Positions 1-8,058 of a stretch of 64,000 nucleotides of DNA are shown piece by piece. The position numbers were made by a program, and so were the translations under genes. The DNA comes from Micromonosporaceae bacterium KJ-029 (GTDB lineage: Bacteria > Actinomycetota > Actinomycetes > Mycobacteriales > Micromonosporaceae). The notes under the pieces are model-generated. The model was given only the letters and a program-made list of their open reading frames with translations. It had not been told where the DNA came from and did not search any database. Numbering within the stretch: position 1 is the first letter of the stretch; every line of letters begins with the position of its first letter. The DNA is taken from NCBI GenBank assembly GCA_005402585.1, contig BIFP01000035.1, positions 124,001 to 188,000 on the forward strand, in the 5' to 3' direction.

Positions 1-810
1 GCCGGTGTAGCAGGCCCGCACCACGTCGCGGGAGGAGTACGGGTACTCGTCGGCCAGCGTGCCGAGCGAGTGACCGATCTCGTGCAGCGAGATCAGCGGA
101 CCCTGCGGGGAGCCGCCGGAGGTCGTCGCGTTCGTGCCGCCGATGCCGCCGTACGTGAACGTGTTGAAGATGGCCAGCGTCTGCACGTTCTGCGAGGTGC
201 GGGGAATGCCCAGCACCGGCGCGACGTAGGTGTCGATGATCCGGTTGTGCGCCTGCGAGCCGGTCTCGCAGGGGTTGACCCCCGGCGGGTAGTAGGCGGC
301 GAAGTTCGCGCAGTTCACCGGCGCACCGCCGTAGACGGTGCCGCGCGACAGCGGGTCGCTACAGCCCGCTTGGTAGATCATCCGCAGCGCGGTGTTCTTG
401 GCGTCGATCGGGCCTTCCCGCTCGCCGGTGTCCCGGATCGTGCCGTCCGGGTGGCGTACCCGGCCGTCCGGGTCGCACCGGACGCCGTAGTCGATCGAGG
501 CGATCTCCACCGCGTACACGTTCATGTAGTTGCGGTAGGTCCGGAACGGTTCCGTGGCCCACATGACCGCCAGGTTGCGGTCCACGTCCTCCAGGAAGAC
601 CTTCTGCTGGTCCCACTGGTAGCCGTCGCCGAGAATGATCAGATTCAGCCGCTCGGCCGGCGGGCCGGTGACCTGAATCGGATGCACCTTCGGGTCGGGC
701 AACGGCAGCGGCGGACCATCCGCCGTGGCGCCGCTCGCCGGTCCCCCGGTCACACTCAACAGCCCGGCGACCAACGCTGCCGCCGCGAGCATCGCGACCT
801 TGACTTTCAC
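1..810 (-). CDS. Secreted M64-family metallopeptidase (C-terminus beyond window)
   Basis: This gene runs off the left edge; 270 residues are visible from a GTG at 810. That start follows GAGG about 10 nt upstream and opens an Ala-rich signal peptide. Two blocks identify peptidase family M64 (IgA-peptidase type). One is LNLIILGDGYQ near residue 55. The other is HEIGHSLGTLADEY near residue 245, a zinc-binding HExxH with the downstream Glu expected of the family. The protein is likely an exported zinc endopeptidase; its substrate cannot be inferred. It is followed upstream by another secreted peptidase in the same orientation, but a long hairpin separates them, so they are probably separate transcripts. 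Confidence 0.85.
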   Translation of the reverse strand, partial: MKVKVAMLAAAALVAGLLSVTGGPASGATADGPPLPLPDPKVHPIQVTGPPAERLNLIILGDGYQWDQQKVFLEDVDRNLAVMWATEPFRTYRNYMNVYAVEIASIDYGVRCDPDGRVRHPDGTIRDTGEREGPIDAKNTALRMIYQAGCSDPLSRGTVYGGAPVNCANFAAYYPPGVNPCETGSQAHNRIIDTYVAPVLGIPRTSQNVQTLAIFNTFTYGGIGGTNATTSGGSPQGPLISLHEIGHSLGTLADEYPYSSRDVVRACYTG

Positions 811-882
811 TGGCTGTTCACCTCGTCCTCCATCCAGCCGACAACTCCTCCGCCGGTCCCCGAACGGCAGCACCAGACACCT

Positions 883-948
883 GGGAGGAGGCTTCCGCGG
901 TCACCGGCCGTCCACCTGGCACCGGCCGATGCCCGCGGAAGCCCTCCC
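883..948 (-). terminator. Long hairpin downstream of the S15 peptidase gene
   Basis: GGCTTCCGCGG (890-900) pairs perfectly with CCGCGGAAGCC (933-943). A further GGGAGG/CCTCCC pair (883-888 with 943-948) extends the stem past a one-base bulge. It begins 11 nt beyond the stop of the S15 gene and ends before the start of the M64 gene. There is no clear U-tract, so it is terminator-like rather than a textbook intrinsic terminator. Confidence 0.5.
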
Positions 949-958
949 TGTTACTTCG

Positions 959-3085
959 TTACTTGCCGACTCCCGACCGGGCGGCGGCGGACACAATCGA
1001 CCCACGCTGGTTCGACTTGAGCACCCCGGCCGCGATCAGCTGGTCCACCACCTCGTTGACGTGCGTCACGAACTGGCCGTGGTTCGACCACCGCTCCCCG
1101 TCGAGGATGTGGTCGTTGATGGTGCAGTTGCCGGCCAGCGGGCGGTTGGCCACACCGCTGTTGACGCCGCCGATCACCACGGTCGCCCGGGTGTCGGTGG
1201 TCGCGCAGATCGGCATCGCCAGCGGCCCACCGACCACCGGCAGCCGCAGGGACGTCGCGGCCAGGTCCACGTTGAGCACCGTGCCCGGGGCCGGCTGCAG
1301 GGTGAACTCGCGGTCGGTCGAGAAGACCATCAGGCCGATCCGGTAGCCCGCCGGGATGACCTGGTCGTCCGGCTGCAGCGGCACGGTCACGTCGACGAAC
1401 TCGCCGGGCACCAGCGGCTCGCCCTGGGTGAGCGAGTTGCGGTTCTGCGGGTCGGCCCAGCCCCGGGTGATGATGCTCGTCGTGCTGCCCTGGGTGCTCG
1501 AGGTGCAGGCAGAGGCGCTGGTCCAGGGCAGCCGCACCAGGGCCACCGACAGGTTGGCCGCCGACTTGCTCGCGCTCATCCGGAGCGTCACCTTCGCCGT
1601 ACCGGAGATGTGCACCGGCGCGGTGAGTTCCGGCGAGACGTAGAGCAGCCGCTGGTCGGACACGGTGGTGGCCAGCGTGCCGGCGTTGCAGGCGGTGTTG
1701 CCGGCGTCGACCAACGATTCGACGCCCGTGCCGGGCCGCGCCAGCGAGGTCAGCTCGCCGGTGGTGCTGCCGCCGGGCTTGAGGACCATGGTGACCGGCT
1801 TCGCGGCCGGGTTCGGGTAGTCCGCGTACGGGGTGAGCTGGCTGGCGCCGATCTCGTTACGCGTCACCCAGGCCCGCGCGTCGTTCTCGACGCCGTTGTC
1901 GAGGCCGTACAGGTAGCGGGTGAACCAGCGGTTACGCATGTCCAGCGGCGGGGCGCCGCCGTGCCCGCCCTGGTGGAAGTACATCTGCACCGGCGTGCCC
2001 TGTGCCTTCAACGCATCGGTGATCCGCACGCTGTGCTCGGGCATCACGTTCCAGTCGTTGAACGCGTGCGCCATCAGGGTGGCGGCCTTGACCCCGCCGA
2101 CGGCGTGCAGGTAGTCCCGGCCGGCCCAGAAGTCGTTGTAGTCGCCGTTCTTCCGGTCCTGGAACCGGTTCATCTCGTTGACGCGGACCTGCTCGATGCA
2201 GTACTCCCGGCGCTCAGGGAAGCCGCTGTGGATGTAGTCGAACAGGTAGTCGAGGTCCTCGCCGACCCAACCACCAGGGTTCCGGACCAGGCCGTTGGAA
2301 CGGTAGTAGTGGTAGTACGAGGTGTTCGGCGCGATCGGGATGATCGCCTCAAGCCCATCGACACCGGTGGTGGCGGCGGCCAGCGGCAGCGTGCCGTTGT
2401 ACGACGTCCCGGTCATGCCGACCTTGCCGGTCGACCAGCTGGTCGCCGAGACCTCGGTGTCACCGTCGACGCTGGTGTAGCCCTTCGCCCGGCCGTTCAA
2501 CCAGTCGACCACCGCCTTCGGCGCCAGCGACTCGTTGCTGCCACCGACCGTCGGGCAGCCCTGCGACAGGCCGGTACCCGGGGAGTCGGAGTGCACCACG
2601 GCGAACCCGCGCGGCACCCAGGTGCTGACCTCGCTTGTGGACACCGACGTCCGGGTCGGCCGGTGGGCGATCGCGGGCGGCGAGATCCGAGCCGGCGGCT
2701 CCTCGCCCAGTTCGTGCCGAACGTTCCAGAAGTACTGCGCCTGGGTGGACGCCGTGCCGGCGTAGTAGGGGCTCGTCTCGTAGACGACCGGCACCTTCAG
2801 GCCGTCGGCGGTCTGCCCCGGCCGGGTGACGTCGACGTGCATCCGGTCGAGCTTGCCGTCGCCGTCGGAGTCGAACTCCGTTTCCACCCACAGCTGCTGG
2901 CGGATCCAGTTGCTGGAGTTCGCGAACTCCGGGACGATCTGGGCCTGACCGTTGACAAAGACCGGCCCGACCTCGTCCGGGCTGGCAGCAGCAGGTCCCG
3001 CAACACCCAGGGACAGCACCAGCGCAGCCGCACAAGGCGCCGCCACCAGGGCGGCTACCCGTCGGCGCACGCTTCGTCGCACCAT
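959..3085 (-). CDS. Secreted Xaa-Pro dipeptidyl-peptidase-like S15 hydrolase
   Basis: The 708-residue protein starts at the ATG at 3085, which has GGAAGG 8-14 nt upstream; an upstream in-frame ATG lacks a ribosome site. A twin-arginine-like or Sec signal (RRSVRRR then an Ala-rich stretch ending PAAAS) indicates export. The alpha/beta-hydrolase nucleophile elbow GMTGTSYNG lies near residue 245. The C-terminal half is the beta-sandwich PepX_C-type domain seen in X-Pro dipeptidyl-peptidases and cocaine-esterase relatives. The last 40 residues carry an NHGQFVTHV block that also occurs in the remnant near 29.6 kb. A second S15 enzyme lies at 59-61 kb. It probably liberates Xaa-Pro dipeptides outside the cell. 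Confidence 0.85.
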   Translation of the reverse strand: MVRRSVRRRVAALVAAPCAAALVLSLGVAGPAAASPDEVGPVFVNGQAQIVPEFANSSNWIRQQLWVETEFDSDGDGKLDRMHVDVTRPGQTADGLKVPVVYETSPYYAGTASTQAQYFWNVRHELGEEPPARISPPAIAHRPTRTSVSTSEVSTWVPRGFAVVHSDSPGTGLSQGCPTVGGSNESLAPKAVVDWLNGRAKGYTSVDGDTEVSATSWSTGKVGMTGTSYNGTLPLAAATTGVDGLEAIIPIAPNTSYYHYYRSNGLVRNPGGWVGEDLDYLFDYIHSGFPERREYCIEQVRVNEMNRFQDRKNGDYNDFWAGRDYLHAVGGVKAATLMAHAFNDWNVMPEHSVRITDALKAQGTPVQMYFHQGGHGGAPPLDMRNRWFTRYLYGLDNGVENDARAWVTRNEIGASQLTPYADYPNPAAKPVTMVLKPGGSTTGELTSLARPGTGVESLVDAGNTACNAGTLATTVSDQRLLYVSPELTAPVHISGTAKVTLRMSASKSAANLSVALVRLPWTSASACTSSTQGSTTSIITRGWADPQNRNSLTQGEPLVPGEFVDVTVPLQPDDQVIPAGYRIGLMVFSTDREFTLQPAPGTVLNVDLAATSLRLPVVGGPLAMPICATTDTRATVVIGGVNSGVANRPLAGNCTINDHILDGERWSNHGQFVTHVNEVVDQLIAAGVLKSNQRGSIVSAAARSGVGK

Positions 3086-3344
3086 CGTGAGTTTCCTTCC
3101 GTCGTTATCCGGGCCAGCCCGAACGGCAGCGAATGGCCCGACACAGTCGGTGGCGCGACCCGACTGCTGTCGACGTGAATCACCGACCTCTTTTTTGGTC
3201 ACCCGACGGTAACCGCCAGCTCAGAAGGGAGGCACCAGACACCTGACGGATTCTGTGCGTCCGCGTCTCTGCAAACGTCGCAACGACGTTGCCATTTCCG
3301 GACAGCTCGGTTGCCGGCGACGGCCTTCCCCAATCGGGCGGTGC
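3086..3344. other. Intergenic region with a 14-mer shared between two peptidase promoters
   Basis: No gene is visible here. The stretch serves as the upstream region of the S15 gene. It holds GCACCAGACACCTG at 3232-3245, which also occurs at 870-883 upstream of the M64 gene. A short hairpin at 3271-3292 lies beyond the adenylation-domain gene. Confidence 0.4.
3271..3292 (-). terminator. Possible terminator of the PCP-P450-C-A operon
   Basis: AACGTCG (3274-3280) and CGACGTT (3284-3290) form a 7-bp stem with a CAA loop. GC on the left and GC on the right extend it past a bulged A. It lies about 55 nt past the stop of the last operon gene. No U-run follows, so the assignment is tentative. Confidence 0.3.
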
Positions 3345-4880
3345 TCAGACCGCGATCAGCGAGGCAGCGCGCCGGTCCAGTTCGCCGTGGTCCACCTTGC
3401 CGTTCGGCAGTATCGGCAGGCTCGCCACGGCCTCGAACCGGACCGGCAGCGCCGCAGCCGGCAGTCGGGTGAGCATGAACGCCCGGATCCGGGGCACGTC
3501 CGGTACCGTGCCCGTCGGCACCACGAATCCGACCACCCGGTGGCGGGCACCGTCGGTCACCACGCCCACCGCCGCGGCTGCCACCCCGGAGGCGGCGCTC
3601 AGCACATGTTCGATCTCTCCCCGCTCCACTCGTACCGCACCGAGCTTGAGCTGGTCGTCGAGGCGACCGTGGAAGGCCAGCAACCCGTCGGGGCCGACGG
3701 CGACGAGGTCTCCGGTCCGGTAGAGCCACCCGTCGCCTGTCCGGTGGAACGGGCCTCCGTCCGGGTCCGGTGTGACCGGCCCGGCGACGCCCGGTCCGCC
3801 GACGTACAACTCGCCGACCTGGCCGGGACTCGTCGGGGCACCGGCGGAGTCCCGTACGTACAGGCGGGCCCCCGGGATCGGAGTACCGATCGGCACCGAC
3901 GGGCCGGTGGCGTCGGCCGGACCGCAGGCGTGCACGGTGCACCAGACGGTGCACTCAGTCGGTCCGTACTCGTTGTAGAGCCGGGTTTGTGGCAGCGCCG
4001 CCAGATGCTCGGCCACCAACGCGGGTGGGCACGCCTCTCCGGCGACGATCGACGTGGACAGCGAACCCAGGTCCGCGGCGAGGCCACCGCGCAGTGCGAC
4101 CCGGTACAGGCTGGGCACCATGAGCAGATGGGAGGGGCGCCAGCGGCGGGCCGCACGGCCGACGGCGACCAGGTCCGCGGGGCGGCTGGCCGGGACGACC
4201 AGGTGCCCCCCACTGGCCAGCGTCCAGTAGATTCCCGCGACCGAGCTGTCGAAGGAGATCGACGAACAGAGCAGGAAGACCCGGACCGGGTCCCGGTAGT
4301 AGGCCATCCGGGCGACGGTGGAGTACGCCAGCGCCGAGGCCGGTACGGTCACTGGTTTCGGAACCCCGGTGGAGCCGCTGGTGAAACAGGTGTAGGCGGC
4401 GTCGCCCCGGTCGGTCGCCGGAGTCTCACCGGCCGCCATCGGCTCTGTCGGCGAGCCCGCCGGCAGGTGCCTGGGCTGCCGCATGTCCAGGCGGGACAGA
4501 CCTTCCAGGGCGAGCGGAAGTCCCGGCTCGGTCACGGCCACCCGGGCTCCGGAGGCCGTCGCCATCAGCTGTTGGCGGGCCACCGGGAAAGCGGCGTCCA
4601 CGGCGACGTACCGGGCACCGGCACGCAGCGCCCCGAGCATGCCGACCACCGCCCAGCGGGACATCAGCGCGTGGACCACCACGCAGTCCCCGGGCCGTAC
4701 CCCGTGCGCCCGCAGTTCCCGGGCGAGCACGGCGGATCGGTCGGCCAGCTCGCGGTAGGTCAGCGTCGCCTCCCGGTCGCTGACCGCCGGAGTGTCCGCG
4801 TCGAACGGTTCGAGCAGGTCGAGAATGTGTGGCGGGTACGTCACCGCCGCCCCGACCAGCTGCGGTTCCCAGCCGCTCAC
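3345..4880 (-). CDS. Stand-alone NRPS adenylation domain, predicted histidine-like specificity
   Basis: This 511-residue single-domain protein activates an amino acid as its adenylate and presumably loads the PCP encoded three genes upstream. Visible core motifs are TSGSTGVPKP (A3), NEYGPTE (A5), YRTGDL (A7), GRLDDQLKLGAVRVE (A8) and NGKVD with the catalytic Lys (A10). Aligning the pocket by eye to GrsA gives D-S-A-M-I-A-E-V-W-K. The D-S...A-E-V pattern resembles histidine domains such as that of bacitracin synthetase. That specificity is an inference; an aromatic substrate is the alternative. It is last in the four-gene operon and overlaps the preceding stop by 4 bp. No carrier domain is fused. 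Confidence 0.85.
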   Translation of the reverse strand: MSGWEPQLVGAAVTYPPHILDLLEPFDADTPAVSDREATLTYRELADRSAVLARELRAHGVRPGDCVVVHALMSRWAVVGMLGALRAGARYVAVDAAFPVARQQLMATASGARVAVTEPGLPLALEGLSRLDMRQPRHLPAGSPTEPMAAGETPATDRGDAAYTCFTSGSTGVPKPVTVPASALAYSTVARMAYYRDPVRVFLLCSSISFDSSVAGIYWTLASGGHLVVPASRPADLVAVGRAARRWRPSHLLMVPSLYRVALRGGLAADLGSLSTSIVAGEACPPALVAEHLAALPQTRLYNEYGPTECTVWCTVHACGPADATGPSVPIGTPIPGARLYVRDSAGAPTSPGQVGELYVGGPGVAGPVTPDPDGGPFHRTGDGWLYRTGDLVAVGPDGLLAFHGRLDDQLKLGAVRVERGEIEHVLSAASGVAAAAVGVVTDGARHRVVGFVVPTGTVPDVPRIRAFMLTRLPAAALPVRFEAVASLPILPNGKVDHGELDRRAASLIAV

Positions 4881-6193
4881 CGGTCACCTGCCAGCTGGTC
4901 GAGCCGGTGCAGGTAGCCGTCCACGCGTTTGGCCACCCAGGCACCGTCGAACAGCGCCGGGTCGTAACCGACCTGACCGGTGACCGGGCCCGCGCCGACG
5001 AGCCGCCACCGCAACGCCGTCGGGATCAGGGGCATGGCCGACCGGGCGAGGTCCAGCGGCGCCAGGTTGACGGCCGGTTCGTCCACCAGTGGGCGCACCG
5101 GCGGCGGTGGTACGTACTGGAAGAACGGCAGTACCCGGTCCCGGCTGGTCAGCGCCGCAGCGAGGTCCGGCGTCCGCCGCAGCACCGGCATCAGGGGGAT
5201 GTCGTTGACGTACGCCTCCCGGCAGGTGGCGTCGACCCGACGCAACAGTTCCTCCGGCGTCGGGTCACCGGAGAGATCCAACCGCATCGAGAGCATGTTG
5301 AACAGGCACCCGACAGTGTCCCACTCCGACGGGATGCGTCCAGGGGTGAGCACCGGCACCACCGCCGCACCGTCGGTGCCTGCGAAGAGCTCGGCGACAA
5401 GCGCGGTGAGCAGCAGGGTAAACGGTGTGGTTCGCCGGTGCCGGGCGGCGTCCACAACGCGCCGCCAGAGATCCTGGTCGACGGCGAACGACACGCTGGT
5501 CGCCCCCTCCGTCCACACCTTGCCCGGGGTACCCGCCTGCCCGCGGCCGGCGAGGGGCACCGGCAGGCCCAGCTCCGTGACGTCGCGCAGGCGATGGCGC
5601 CAGTACGGGACCAGTCGGCGGATGCGCGCCTGCCACTGGGCGGACCGGTCGTCGTCGGCGATGTCGACGTACTGCATGACGGCGGCGTCCAGCGGCTCGG
5701 CCCCCCGTACCCGACGGGCGTACGCAGCGACAAGGTCCCGGGCCAGCACCGACATGGACCACTCATCGACCGCGACCCGATGGCCGACGAGCACCAGCAC
5801 CGCATCGCGCTCCGAGTACCGCCCCAGGTACGCCCACAGTAGCGGCACCTCGTCGCTCGGATGTTCCTGTCGGCCGACCGACGCCAGGAACCGCTCCGGT
5901 GGGTCGTCGCGGTCGAGGTCGGTCACCGTCAGCGTGGCCGGCCGCGGAGGCAGAACCCGCTGGCACGGCCGGGCGCCGTCGGTGACGACGACGGTCCGCA
6001 GCGCCCCGTGCCGGGCGACGACGTCGCCGAGCGCGGCGCGCAGCACGGCGGTGTCCACCGGACCGGTGACCCGGTGGGCCGCCGAGAGCACCGACCGGGG
6101 ACCGCTTACCCGACCCGGGGTCCAGCGGTCCAGTTCGTCGAGCAGTTCCTGGGCGTAGGTCAGGGGCGATTCGGTTACTTCGGTCATAGTCAT
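4877..6193 (-). CDS. Stand-alone condensation-domain homologue with X-domain-like HRxxxDE motif
   Basis: The 438-residue protein has the overall layout of an NRPS condensation domain. N-terminal signs are PRSVLSAAHRVTG and the block around HGALRT. The usual catalytic HHxxxDG is replaced by HRVAVDE followed by WSM (residues about 130-139). The second histidine, which is the catalytic one, is therefore Arg. In glycopeptide synthetases the X-domain carries HRxxxDD and recruits P450 enzymes to the carrier protein (known biology). The P450 gene directly precedes this one with a 4-bp overlap, which fits such a role. Alternatives are an inactive or an unusual acyl-transferring C domain. Confidence 0.8.
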   Translation of the reverse strand: MTMTEVTESPLTYAQELLDELDRWTPGRVSGPRSVLSAAHRVTGPVDTAVLRAALGDVVARHGALRTVVVTDGARPCQRVLPPRPATLTVTDLDRDDPPERFLASVGRQEHPSDEVPLLWAYLGRYSERDAVLVLVGHRVAVDEWSMSVLARDLVAAYARRVRGAEPLDAAVMQYVDIADDDRSAQWQARIRRLVPYWRHRLRDVTELGLPVPLAGRGQAGTPGKVWTEGATSVSFAVDQDLWRRVVDAARHRRTTPFTLLLTALVAELFAGTDGAAVVPVLTPGRIPSEWDTVGCLFNMLSMRLDLSGDPTPEELLRRVDATCREAYVNDIPLMPVLRRTPDLAAALTSRDRVLPFFQYVPPPPVRPLVDEPAVNLAPLDLARSAMPLIPTALRWRLVGAGPVTGQVGYDPALFDGAWVAKRVDGYLHRLDQLAGDR

Positions 6194-7458
6194 CTGTCGT
6201 CCCTCCGGCGAGGCCGCCCGACCAGGGGAAGCTGCTGGTAACCGCTGAGAAAGGTCGACCGCACCCGTACGGGTTCGCCGTCCGGCGTCAGCGATTCGAA
6301 GGTGGCGAACAGTTCGGCGAAGAACAACCGCAGCGCCAGCCGGGCCAGGTGCGAGCCGATGCAGTAGTGCCGGCCGGCGCCGAAGGCGAGGTGCCGGTTG
6401 GGCGCCCGCCGCACGTCGAACTCGTCGGGGCGGGCGAACACCGCCGGGTCACGGTTCGCCGATCCCAACCAGGCGACGACGGCCTCACCGGCGGCGACGG
6501 TCACCCCGGACAGGTCGACCGGGCGGCGGGCCACCCGCATAAAGTGGCTGGCCGGCGAGGCCCAGCGAAGCGCCTCCTCGACACCGCTGGTGAGCAGGTC
6601 GGACCGGTGCGCCCAGTGGGCGTACCGGTCGGTGCCGGCGAGGTGCGCGAGCGCCGCCGTCGGCACGTGCGGGAGCGTGACACTGGCGCCCAGCAGCAGG
6701 CTGTAACAGTTGGACACCACCGCGCCCCGCCCGAGCGGCTGCCCGTCGACCTCCATCCTGAGCAGCAGGCTCACCAGGTCCTCGCTGCCGCTACGAGCCC
6801 GTTGCCGGGCCAGGTCCGTGAAGTAGGCGAACAGCTCGCGGTGGCCGCGTCGCAGGGTCGCCGCGGTCCCCTCGGGAAGCCGGTAGGCGGGGTCGTCCTC
6901 GGCGGTGCACATACCTGCCAGCCGGGTCAGATCCGGCCAGTCCGCGACGGGGACGCCGAGCAACGGCCCCACCACCGCCAGCGGCAGCCCGGCGAGCATC
7001 GTGGCGGCGTCGAACGACCCACCGGCGGTGTGGTCGGCGAGCAGCGCGCGAACTCCGGCCTGTACGTCCCGGACGTACCGGCGGGCGGACGAGGCCCCCA
7101 TCGCGCGTTGCACCGGCAGCCGCATCCGGCCGTGCCGGGGCGGATCGGTGGCCGCCATCTGCTGCCCGGCGGCGGGATCACGGCGGCCGAGCAGGTTGAG
7201 CAGGGTGCCTCGCTCAGAGGTGAAGCAGGTGTGGTCGGCGAGCACCCGGTTCACGTCCCGGTACCGGGTGACCGACCAGAAGCCGCGTGCCGTACCGGCG
7301 TCGGGTACGGGTTGCCAGTGCACCGGCCGGTGCTGGCGGAGCTGGTCCCACACCGCGTACCGCCGATCGCTGGCCAGCAGCGCCGGGTCGGCGAGGTCGA
7401 CCCGCGACAGCTGCGCCGGGTCGAGCCGCGCCGGGCCGGGCGCGGGCCGGGGGCTCAC
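6190..7458 (-). CDS. Cytochrome P450 likely acting on a carrier-bound amino acid
   Basis: The 422-residue P450 has the haem-ligand loop FGAGRHYCIGSHLAR (near residue 360) and the ExxR helix (VEEALR). The I-helix reads LLLGASVTLPH: the conserved Thr is present but the acidic residue of the usual A/G-G-x-D/E-T motif is Val. No membrane anchor is seen, as expected for a soluble bacterial enzyme. It sits between genes for a free-standing PCP and an X-domain-like protein, overlapping both by 4 bp. The likely job is oxidation (for example beta-hydroxylation) of the aminoacyl-PCP, as NikQ does for histidine in nikkomycin biosynthesis. The alternative is action on the mini-peptides encoded nearby. 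Confidence 0.9.
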   Translation of the reverse strand: MSPRPAPGPARLDPAQLSRVDLADPALLASDRRYAVWDQLRQHRPVHWQPVPDAGTARGFWSVTRYRDVNRVLADHTCFTSERGTLLNLLGRRDPAAGQQMAATDPPRHGRMRLPVQRAMGASSARRYVRDVQAGVRALLADHTAGGSFDAATMLAGLPLAVVGPLLGVPVADWPDLTRLAGMCTAEDDPAYRLPEGTAATLRRGHRELFAYFTDLARQRARSGSEDLVSLLLRMEVDGQPLGRGAVVSNCYSLLLGASVTLPHVPTAALAHLAGTDRYAHWAHRSDLLTSGVEEALRWASPASHFMRVARRPVDLSGVTVAAGEAVVAWLGSANRDPAVFARPDEFDVRRAPNRHLAFGAGRHYCIGSHLARLALRLFFAELFATFESLTPDGEPVRVRSTFLSGYQQLPLVGRPRRRDDR

Positions 7459-7835
7459 TCGTCGGCCAGCGGGGACGCCGGCACCGCCGCGCCCGCGGTG
7501 GACCGAGCCGGCGGGTAGTCCACCGTGGACATCGGCTCCGCGGACGGCGGCAGCAGGTCCCGTACGGTGGCCGCCAGCTCGGCGATGGTGGGCGCGACGA
7601 ACAGGGTGGCCGCGTCCGCCTCGACACCGAGCGCCCGGTCGATGTCCAGTTGCAGCTCGGCGGCGAGCAGGGAATCCCCGCCGAGCTGGAAGAAGTCATC
7701 GTGCCGGCCGACCGGGCTGACACCGAGCCGGGCAACCCAGAGTTGCGCCAGCCGGCGCTCCAACTCGCTGTCGGGTGGAACGTACGGCGACGGCATGCCG
7801 CGTTGGTCACGGGACACAGCGGTGGTCACGGACAC
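7455..7835 (-). CDS. Free-standing peptidyl carrier protein (PCP)
   Basis: A single carrier domain of 126 residues, first gene of the minus-strand operon. The phosphopantetheine site is LGGDSLLAAEL (Ser near residue 54), preceded by the typical DDFFQ. About 25 N-terminal and 35 C-terminal residues flank the domain and may be linkers. It would carry the amino acid activated by the stand-alone A domain and present it to the P450 and the condensation proteins. The stop overlaps the P450 start by 4 bp, so the genes are translationally coupled. Confidence 0.9.
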   Translation of the reverse strand: MSVTTAVSRDQRGMPSPYVPPDSELERRLAQLWVARLGVSPVGRHDDFFQLGGDSLLAAELQLDIDRALGVEADAATLFVAPTIAELAATVRDLLPPSAEPMSTVDYPPARSTAGAAVPASPLADE

Positions 7836-7938
7836 CTCCGGGAAGGGTCAGGCGCCGGCCAGGCGCCAGGGCCGGCGGGGTCGACGGCAACCTCGCCATG
7901 CAAACTCCGCTCGGCTGCGGGGCGCTAGGGGCGTCGGC

Positions 7939-7964
7939 GTTCGGCCTTGTTCGGAACAGATCTG
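7939..7964 (-). promoter_or_regulatory. Direct repeats with 10-bp period upstream of the PCP operon
   Basis: The plus strand reads GTTCGG at 7939 and 7949 and the degenerate GATCTG at 7959, each separated by 4 bp; read toward the PCP gene this is CCGAAC-N4. It lies in the divergent gap between the PCP operon and the MFS gene. The same repeat recurs at 9320-9345 and 15089-15114, in the same orientation relative to the gene served. Operator for the NB-ARC/TPR regulator is inferred. Confidence 0.5.
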
Positions 7965-8058
7965 AACGTGTCCGCGCAGGCCATCAGGGTGTCGTCCGGC
8001 CCCGGGCGTGATGGAGTACGTGCGCCGGGGACTCCGGCTCACGGAGGGAGCCGCGACC

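Noticed and set aside
725..3178. Long plus-strand open frame of over 800 codons opposite the S15 gene
   Set aside because: Arg/Val/Pro-rich translation without domains; it is the antisense shadow of the S15 peptidase in high-GC DNA.
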